Below, in pieces: positions 51,601-64,000 of a stretch of DNA of 64,000 nucleotides (positions are counted from its first letter, which is position 1; each line of letters begins with the position of its first letter). The position numbers and the translations under genes are program-made. The stretch is taken from NCBI RefSeq assembly GCF_000002985.6, contig NC_003283.11, positions 12,834,001-12,898,000 of the forward strand, written 5' to 3'. Source of the DNA: Caenorhabditis elegans (lineage: Eukaryota; Nematoda; Chromadorea; Rhabditida; Rhabditidae). A model generated the notes under the pieces. That model did no database searches. It was not told the origin of the DNA and saw nothing but the letters and a program-made list of their open reading frames with translations.

Positions 51601-51954
51601 CTAATGATTGACATTAAACTTCGTAAAAAATTTGGTTATGTGGGCCGCATTCTAAATAATATCAACTAAAACAACAGCAAGAGCTCATGACTTCTGAAGT
51701 GCATGGAGGTCATGTTGGTAACTCTCCCAAGAAACTAATGAAACCAAACTTTTAGTGGTTTCCCGTTTTTTGGTCGTTAAAACTCTCCAGTTTCCCATTT
51801 TCTTCTGCTCTATTCTAATAACATTGTAATGGTATTGTCAGCGTTTCAAACAAAAAGTGCTCATTTTCGCTAAATAGTTTCTGAAACTTACAAGTTTTGC
51901 CAGTGGATGATAGAGTGGTGTAACATCATATGGAAGTGCTAATGGTCTTTCCAT
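48631..51954 (-). CDS. globin with N-terminal extension, about 262 aa
   Basis: Five exons in phase: 51892-51954 (ATG), 49590-49700, 49472-49541, 48789-49243 and 48631-48720. The first 81 residues are polar and look disordered (HTTCPHLGQMGRSRTECPEA, SCPPSPTRR). The globin fold runs from about residue 82 (LSPYQQKLLVQCWPNIY) to 234. The likely proximal haem ligand F8 is His179 (IGKQHRHLKAEG). His146 (MHCRVTVEILDTVI) is at or near the distal E7 site. Cys94, Cys142 and Cys147 lie in the fold, as in redox-type worm globins. The 2.2-kb first intron may hold an alternative exon. A contiguous in-frame ATG at 49853 offers another start (MFSLLPKKMSIS). Oxygen binding, sensing or redox roles are all known in the family; none can be picked here. 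Confidence 0.87.
51342..51431 (-). other. candidate cassette exon in globin intron 1
   Basis: An open 90-nt stretch (30 codons) lies between TTTTCAG and GTATTG and starts and ends in phase 0, like its neighbours. Inclusion would add KSPRMFIHSKCTSSHPQ and 13 more residues without changing frame. It rests on splice consensus and phase only. Confidence 0.25.
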
Positions 51955-54900
51955 TTTTGCCTGTAAAGCTTGAATTTTGAAAGCCTGGAATCACGTCATT
52001 TAAATAAGATGGCAGGTGAAGTAAGAGAAGGAGGAAAAGTCTGAAGGAAATGTTTGAGCAAAAATGAAATGCAATATAAATCTTGAGGCAGCAAGAGCAG
52101 TAGCAAAAATTGCAATATGAATTGAAAAGTAAATTGAGTAGTGACTAGTGACAAATTCAGAGTTTTTTCCCTTCTTGTTTTTCCAATTCTCTAATAAAAC
52201 AACTAATTGAGCGTGAAAATACACCGGAAAAGGGGTTTGCTCACAACCTAGAAATGTAGTATTATTGCATACTTGCGTAAATATAATACTAGAAAATAAT
52301 AAATATCTGACATTAGTTTGTTGATATTTATTCTAGAATTTTGGTGTTTAGGTTTTTTGAGAGCAGAAAGGGATATTTTAAAAAAATAATCAAAAACATC
52401 TTCAGAACACTTAAACATTAGTTCAATAATATCTAACAATTCAAGCTTCAATCGCCTAAATTTATATGAATTTTAAACTATTGCCCTAATTCTCACTGCT
52501 TCATTAAAAAGAACACATTTTTGCAAAGCAATTTGTAGAAATTAAACCGAAAAGTAGTTATCTATCTGAAGACGTATTTGCAGAGAGAAGAACACGAGGA
52601 AGATAGATATTCTTGAAAGATGTCGGTCGGGAGTTGATTGGTGACAACTTTGTTAGTGTTTCTCTCCCGGGACATGACTTCTTTTACTCTGAAACGGATG
52701 ATTACCCTCAATTCTTCTACTTTCTCTACTTTTTCAACGTTCTTCACATCTATGATTCAGAGAATCAACATTTTTTGTGAAATAATGGAATTATTTGAAT
52801 TTGTCTGTGGAATAGAAATTGTAAATCAAAAATTCAAAATGCTAATCTACAAAAGGAGGAGATGAAAATCCGTGGGAAATAAAAAAACCGAAAATTGTGT
52901 TCAGCGGATGAGCATTGAAATTCGGAATGCTTGTGGGCAAAAGGGATATAATTAAGAAACTGTGGGAAATTGTTGAATAAGGAAATATTTTATTTTGTTG
53001 ATCAGGGACCGGATGAATCATATAAACTTCAAGAGGAATTTCAAAAACTAGATAAAACCCTCACCGAATTTATTAATTTTTAAGGTCTGAACTCACTTAT
53101 TCTTTAAAGTCTTGCGCACCGTCTAATTTCAGGAATTTGAAATAAGGTATTTTGATTTCAAACGGCGTAAATTTACGTGTTTTTCATTGTGATATTTTAA
53201 TAAATTTATTGAAAGATCAAGTTTGAAAAAAGGCTTACAGGAACTTTGGGTAGTATCGCCTACATTGAGCCTACGAGCCCACCAAATTATCTATATTTTA
53301 TTGAATGCAAAACTAATTTTAAATTGAATGCGTCCAAATTTATTTCACAGTAAGAATGATTACGAACTTTTCAAAATTTTCAAAAATTACGGCAGGTCTG
53401 GCAACAAGTTTGTGCAAGAATATTTTTGGCTATTTTTTAAAGATAACTTTATCACATTGATTTTTGGAACTATAGCTAAAACACAAACACAAGTCTGAAC
53501 TTTTCGCGGAAACAATTTCAAAGATCCTATCTAGTTTTTTCACTGGCCTAAAATTAAAATTGAAAAAATGGAGTAACAATGAAGGCATTTGAAGTTAAGT
53601 CAAAAGTGATGAGCAGAAGCAAAAGAGGAGCAGGAGCAGAAGGCGGCGACTCGTCAGAGTCATGATAATTAAAGAAGTCCAGTCTTCTCCATACACTCAA
53701 TGACATCCGGCTGCCCCTTTCCCCCATCCTATTTCGTTCCAGAAAAAACCATGCGCAAGTCCCATCAAAGAAATGATGAGCTTCAGTAGAAACAAAAGTA
53801 CCAAAAAAGAAGCAAAATACAAATGAGAACAGGAGGCTTTTCTAATTAGATATGGGGGCAACTGCCAACGTCGCCGTGCTCCCGGAGTTCTTGTGTGAAA
53901 GGCATGAATGAAAGACAATTGTTTTCATTTCGAAAAACAAATTTCCGTTTTACTCTCTTTCTTCCCATCTCCAGCTTCTTCCGGAAATGAGTGGGCACAC
54001 ACTTTTTCTTGCAACTTCTTGCAGAGGTTACTGTGTACTTTACTCTTATTCAGCAGCATTAAAAAGGGAAGTTGTTTTCAGATTTTTTTGCAAATTTCAA
54101 AGCAAATTCCAAACAAAATCGCTAGGAAAGAGAACGTAAAATAGATTTGTGAGTATTACTAAATTTAGAAAAAATGTGGTGCATGGCAACAAAGGTGTTC
54201 TCCATGGTTTCTTAAAAGTTTCGCGTTACTGAATTAAAGTGGTCATGTTGTCAAAGTTTCCATTTTAAAAAATAAGACTTGTACAACTTCATCACTAATT
54301 TTCAAGGAGTGTTTCGAGTGAAATATTAATAGAAAGTTCAATACTGATTAAGGGAACTAGGCAAATTCTCCAAACTGGTTTTGTTCTGATTTTTTAAATT
54401 TTAATTTACGAAAGTCCATTCTTTCAATAATAATCTTGTCCTTCTTTCAATAAATTTGATAGTTTTTTTAAAGATCGGCGAAGGAAAAAAGTTGACTATA
54501 TCTTGCCCAAAAGCAGAATTATCGTACACTGAATTGGTAACTTTGTTTTCTTTAAAAATTTGAAAATTCTTTCTAGTTTCTATATTTAAAAACTGTTTGG
54601 CAACTCTCCGCAATTTTCCAAACAATTTTAGACACTTTTTGGATTGAAATTAGAAAAATTAGACACAATTTCTCAACCAAGAATTTATAATACAACAACT
54701 GATAACTTGTCACATTTCTAGGTAAAAGTGAATGATCGCATTTCTGAATGTCAGAAATCAAAATGTTTCAAATTTATTGAATAAACACTAATTTTCAACC
54801 AGCCGTTCTTCATTTTCCTATATACTTTGTAGTTTTGTCCATGTCTTAACAATAAAGTGCATATTTGAAAAGAGATTAATGGAATACTTCGAGTCAGGGT

Positions 54901-57777
54901 ACAAAAAATGAACTACTTTGTTCTGAATTGAATATATAGGAATCTATTCTTTCATTAACTTTTGCTATTCTGATAGTGATCTTGATGTTCCGTTTTTTTG
55001 TCGGTTTTGGATCAGCTTTTATATTTATGTTTGACACCTCATGCATGGGAAATTAGAAATAAGAGAACATAAACAATAACGAAGACAAGGAAAAATGAAA
55101 AGTTGAATGTGAAGACGAGGAAGAAAACGATGATATCTGTTGGATAAATCGAGTGCAAATAGATACACACTTCTTCTGGAAGGCAATAGAAAGAAGCGAA
55201 GGGCACAATTAAAATATCGGGTGTCTCATTCTCACTCTCGTTCTCTCGTTTGTCGTTTCTTTTTTCTTCTATTATACATTATATATGAAACAATATTTCA
55301 TATTTCATATACTCGTGATGAATAATAGAGATGCGATTCACACGACTATGGGAAGAATGGAAACTGGAGAGAAGGAGGGGACACCGAAGCAACAAGGCTC
55401 AAAACTTGTTAAGACAGCAAAAAAAGAAGAAATTAATCTTCGTGTCGTGTAGAACTTACTAGCAGAACTGGAGAAAAAAGCAATGGATTATTGAAACGAT
55501 GGAGTTGACTAAATGATTATGATGATGGCTAAGATTAATTATATTATCAAAAATTGAAGAGCAAGAAGATCTAGGAATCACACGTTGGGAAGACGTATTT
55601 CTCTGACGAACGTGTTTTTTGGAGAAGAAGACATCGTTTTATTTGGTTTGTTTTTTTCAATTCAAAGGAATCAAATTATCAACTAGATTTTAGTCTCTGA
55701 TCTTCTGGAATTTTAAATCAAAACTCCTGCGTTTGATAATCAAAAGGACATGGTACCTCGTGAAATCTTGTGAAATGAACTTGCATCCCCATTAGTAACT
55801 TTTAACAGCTAGCATTTCAACGGTATGTTTAACCAAAAAAATGTGAAACAGGTAAAATACACGAAAAATATTTTCACATTTAGTTTTTTCAAGAATTTTT
55901 TATAAAGTCAAAGACAACCTAGATATGAGCTATCAAAGTATAGTAGTGTTCACTTATAGGGAAAATACGGTGAATGAATTCTACACAAGCATTTCTAAAG
56001 TTATGAGTTTCATTTTTGATGAAGGTGTAACTAAAATGTTTTAAATCTCGATCTCGAAAAATAAACATAGCAAATTCAGTGAAACATCAAATCAAACAAA
56101 ATCTGCGTTTTTGTTTAAAATCGCCAAAACACTTCCCGGTAATCCACTAATGGATTTTGGAAGACCTCACACACCCAGTCTGAGAAAATAAATTGTTTCA
56201 AAATTATTCTTCCGTCTGACTCAATCTTTGACATACTGTCGTCCTGGGTAACAAAACAACATGTCTACGAGCAAAAAGGAGCAAAATTCCTTTCATTTTC
56301 AAGTACTTTCTGCTAGGGAATCATGAGTCAAGAGTGTGTGGGTGAGAGACTATTTTTAGTTTTACAAACGTTTTTTATTTAAAAAAAATTGGATCTATGT
56401 TTATGGATATGGAAACCCTTTCAAAGAACTTCCTGCTTTGAAAATCGGAAATTCGAATGAAGAAGAAACGAGGGTGTTCATAGACTTTATCACGTTATCT
56501 GAGAAGTTCTGAAAATCATAGAAAAGTGAATGATCTCCATCAAAATTAAAAAACTGAAAAAGCTACAAAAGTAGATCCATACACTCTAACAAAAGTTATA
56601 AAATATACACGATTGACTGCAATAGCAAATAGGGAATCCGGAAATAATGAATCATACAAGTCTTCTTGGAAATTAAAATCATCATTGAATTCAGCTCGTA
56701 GACTGGAAAATTCGATAAAAAAGTATGGAAGGCGGGATGCGAAGCTACTGAATAATACATTCATTTTTGCTTTTTTCTCTTCCGGCGTCAATTATACACA
56801 CCTTCCGAATCAATGCGCGACACTGGACAATATGCTCTCATTGCAAAAACTTGTGGAAAAATTTCAGGAAGAATTTGGAGAAAATGTGGGTGTTGGGAAC
56901 TACACTATTAAAAGTTGTTTCAATTTTTAAACAGTAGCAACTTGAGACAACAGTCATGCGTTTACTAGCCAAATTTCAGTTCTCTGTTGCACTTTAGGTC
57001 TTTATTAAATTGCACCAATTTGTTTATTTTTGGTCTCACTCGGCAAAATTTTCAAAGTTCTACAGAAAGGTTCGACGAGAAAAATATGTTCTCCTCTAAA
57101 AATGTAAAAAATATAATATAAAATGGTGAAAAAGCTTCAGTCAGTAGATAGACATTTCAATTTTATTTAATTAAAAATTAGAGTTTAATTCGAAATTTAT
57201 AGAATTAGTCGTGGTCTTTTCAAAAGCCCTTTTCCAAACACTTGGCGCACTTTAAATTCCACCTCATGTTTGAAAATTGGAAATAATTGATTATATGAAT
57301 GTTGAAGTTTTGTAAGAGCATTGTGATTCAGAAGTAATAAACATTTTTCTTGATTTATCCAATCGTTAAAAAGGTGCATTTCAGGTTTTTAAAGAGGCGG
57401 GGCAAATGTTCTGGGCTCACTGTAATAGTTTGATTACGCACCATCATTTTACTTCTAATTGTTGGGAGAAGAACTGTTACTTAGTTGAGAAACTCAGCAA
57501 GACAACGAAAAATTGAAGATTTGATCAATATTTTTATTGCGAATTACCGTAACCGAATGGCACAGAAAGAGAGAATGAAAGTTTTGTTCATATACCAAAG
57601 ATTTCAAATTATGTTTTTTTTGTTAATTATATTTATGAGACAAAAAAGAAAAAAGGCTTTTGGACAAGATAGGTTTCGACTAGAAAATGTCATAACAGTG
57701 CTTTGGTTGACAAGAAGAAAGAGAGAAAGAGAGGACAGGGACAAAAATAATTGAAAGAAAAAGAGACCTGGTTATGG
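51955..57777. other. 5.8-kb region, no gene recognised
   Basis: AT-rich spacer between the start of the globin gene and the end of the kinase gene, both on the - strand. It includes the globin promoter. A 105-codon open frame at 56613-56930 (+) is the longest candidate but has no splice partners or family motif. Confidence 0.4.
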
Positions 57778-61862
<4,085 letters not shown>

Positions 61863-64000
61863 TATTTCATCTCTGAAAATTTAAATTCAATAAATAAGAA
61901 AAATAAATGAAAAAGAGAATCTTTGAACGATGAAACGGCTATCGGACCGCAATAAGAAAAAAGCAAAACGAATGGGGAAGTGGTTGATGAGAATGGCATA
62001 TTTCGTGAAGAGATGAGAAAAGTCGAATGGAAAACAGATGGGGCGCAAGAAAAGATGAAGCTGGACGAAGAAAGAAGGCGGTAGGAGGGAAAAGTGACAA
62101 ATGCACCAAATATATTCTCTAAAATGGTTGGGGGTAGACATGGAGAAGCTGTGGGAGCAGCACACACAAAGAAAAAGGAGCGCCTTCTTCAAAATGACCA
62201 GCCGAAAAAGTATCAAGAGAGGCAACCTTGGAAGAGCTTTGGAAAATCTTCGAAGAAAGAAGGAAGAGATGTCCGATGGGGCTCATAAATCTCGCCGCGC
62301 ATTGCCGACGTGTCACCTACTACTTTCTTCCATTTAAAAACGCATTCTTCCCATTTTGGAAGTGAGTCGGGTAAATAGAGGGCACTATGTATGTGGCACC
62401 AAGCAAAAGCTTATTTGATTTATACGCTCACGATTTGTCAAGTTAAGTTGCCAGAAATTACCATATGGGGGTTATTTAAAGTATTTTACGAAATAAAATT
62501 CTAAAGTAAAACATTACGGAAATGGAAATCTAAGAGCCGTCGAAATATTTGAAAACAAAATAATTTCCACAAACAGACAGAAAAAAAAGGAATTAGTTTC
62601 TGATACAAAGTTCTTGTCCACATTTCGGCAATGTTTTGAAAAAGCCTAATAAAGTTTAATAATTCCGGAATAAAGCGCTAAGTTTTTTCTTTTTTGGCCC
62701 AGTTTTTTTCAAGCCAAATTTGGGCAAGAAGCTAGCGCCAAATGCAGATAACTTCCACGAACTGTCCATGAAACAAAAATCGTGAAAATTCGAGAGAAAA
62801 TCAAGAAAGTAAATTTAAAACAATTTACTAACTGCTAAAAGTATTCAGAAAATTATTAAACATTTGTTTTCCGATCATCACATTCAATTTCTTGTTTTTA
62901 TTCTCTTGAATGTCATCGGAAGAAATGAACAAAACGATATAAATATAAAAACGAAATCGATAGCCTCCCCCCCCCCTGTCGGGACAAATCTCGAGAAAGA
63001 GAAATGCCCGCGTCCAGGAACAGCTGACATTTATTCTCCCGGATTGTTGAGCTAGAAGCTCCCGTGAGCCGCCTGCTCTTTTCCCTATCTTGATTGACGT
63101 GGCACAAGGACTAAAATACTGAAAACTCCCACGATTAGAGGGAGGATGTGGTGCACAAGGTGCAGAGATGCAAATAGATTCGAAAATGGAAGAAAAGGTG
63201 AGAAATCTAAAAATACTTCTTTAATAAATGGTCATTGATGATGATGATGATGGTGAAAAGTTGAATATAGAAGGCTATAGAGTGCTATTCTACGTAAAAA
63301 GGACCCGAAGAACCGGCCGTTTTGTTTGGATGACCATGAATAAATAACATTGGTAAAGTAAATGAGAGACAGAGAGACATACGGGACTTAACCGGGAGAG
63401 AATGAGTGGAATAGAGGGTCCCCGGGTTTTGTTTGAATATATGAACCAAAAGAAGGGTGACAAGAAAATAGGAAAAGAGTGCGTAGAAAATAGAGAAAAG
63501 AGGGGTGTAAAGTGCATTAAGGGGACCAGCTATTCGGCCGTAAGTGAACGGGAAACACGGGTCAGGATAATTGAGAGCGGAACGAATCCATCGGAAAATA
63601 GGGGGAGGACAATATAATCAGAAGATAAAGATCCGATGGGCATCGGAACTAAAGAGAGAGAATGACATAAAGTTGAAGGTTGCGAAATGCCGGAAAATGA
63701 GAAAAGGATTAAAAGAGGCGCAGGGATTAGAGTCAAGCAATTTTCAGAGTTAAAACAACAGGGAGTAAGAACCAGAAAAAAACGAGCATTTATCACAATT
63801 GACAAGCTTGTTTTCTTTTTTGCTCAAGACCTCCTGAGGAAAGCGGAAGAAGAGGCAAAAGTAATGAGTTTGTTGCCTGATTATTTTGGATTTCAGCTGA
63901 CAATATTGAACAAAATATAGTTGAAAGAAGGAACTATATATATATATATTGCAATGAAAAGAAAAAAACCAAAATAGTCATGCAAATATTAGACTTTTGA
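61863..64000. other. upstream region of the kinase gene, no gene seen
   Basis: Holds the kinase promoter on the - strand. It has purine-rich and simple-sequence patches (C10 at 62967, GATGAT near 63240, TA run near 63940). Open frames on both strands are low complexity, without splice context. Confidence 0.4.
62967..62976 (-). repeat. C10/G10 homopolymer tract
   Basis: Ten consecutive C on the + strand (G on the - strand), about 1.1 kb upstream of the kinase start. Such G tracts are rare and can form quadruplexes. Confidence 0.85.

Noticed and set aside
56613..56930. 105-codon open frame on the + strand
   Set aside because: More protein-like than most, but it stands alone, with no neighbouring exons and no recognised domain; left uncalled.

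Overview
The window looks like nuclear DNA of a Caenorhabditis nematode, most likely C. elegans or a very close relative. It is AT-rich and has short introns bounded by GT and TTTTCAG. Several ATGs sit just behind likely trans-splice acceptors. The palindromic repeats match, from memory, interspersed families of C. elegans. Exons below were joined by hand from splice consensus and reading phase, so boundaries are models, not transcript data.

Layout. (1) 0-6 kb, + strand: the 3' end of one gene, then a complete superfamily-1 RNA/DNA helicase (about 1099 aa). (2) 6-21 kb, - strand: a cluster of Cys-rich single-pass membrane proteins, with three intact genes of about 610, 568 and 426 aa. Next to the first lies a decayed, internally deleted duplicate. 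(3) 25.5-29.5 kb, + strand: a 12-exon M1 aminopeptidase N-like ectoenzyme (about 991 aa). (4) 29.8-33.9 kb, - strand: a small secreted Cys-rich protein, probably of the T20D4.11-like (DUF19) group. Its 2.8 kb intron holds a tRNA-Thr(AGT) gene split in two by a 2.6 kb insertion with terminal inverted repeats. Inside the insertion is a spliced + strand gene whose frame has one TAG directly followed by ATG. (5) 34.3-36.0 kb, - strand: a two-RRM protein resembling the tRNA-selenocysteine associated protein SECp43/TRNAU1AP. (6) 36-44.7 kb: a gene-poor stretch. (7) 44.7-47.5 kb, + strand: a TMEM41/VTT-domain membrane protein. (8) 48.6-52 kb, - strand: a globin with an N-terminal extension. (9) 57.8-61.9 kb, - strand: a tau-tubulin-kinase-like kinase (about 776 aa).

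No operon is evident, since intergenic gaps are mostly above 250 bp and strands alternate. The membrane-protein cluster appears to have grown by local duplication and decay. The most unusual feature is the split tRNA gene and its insertion, because joining the halves and removing a 2-bp duplication restores a perfect 72-nt cloverleaf.
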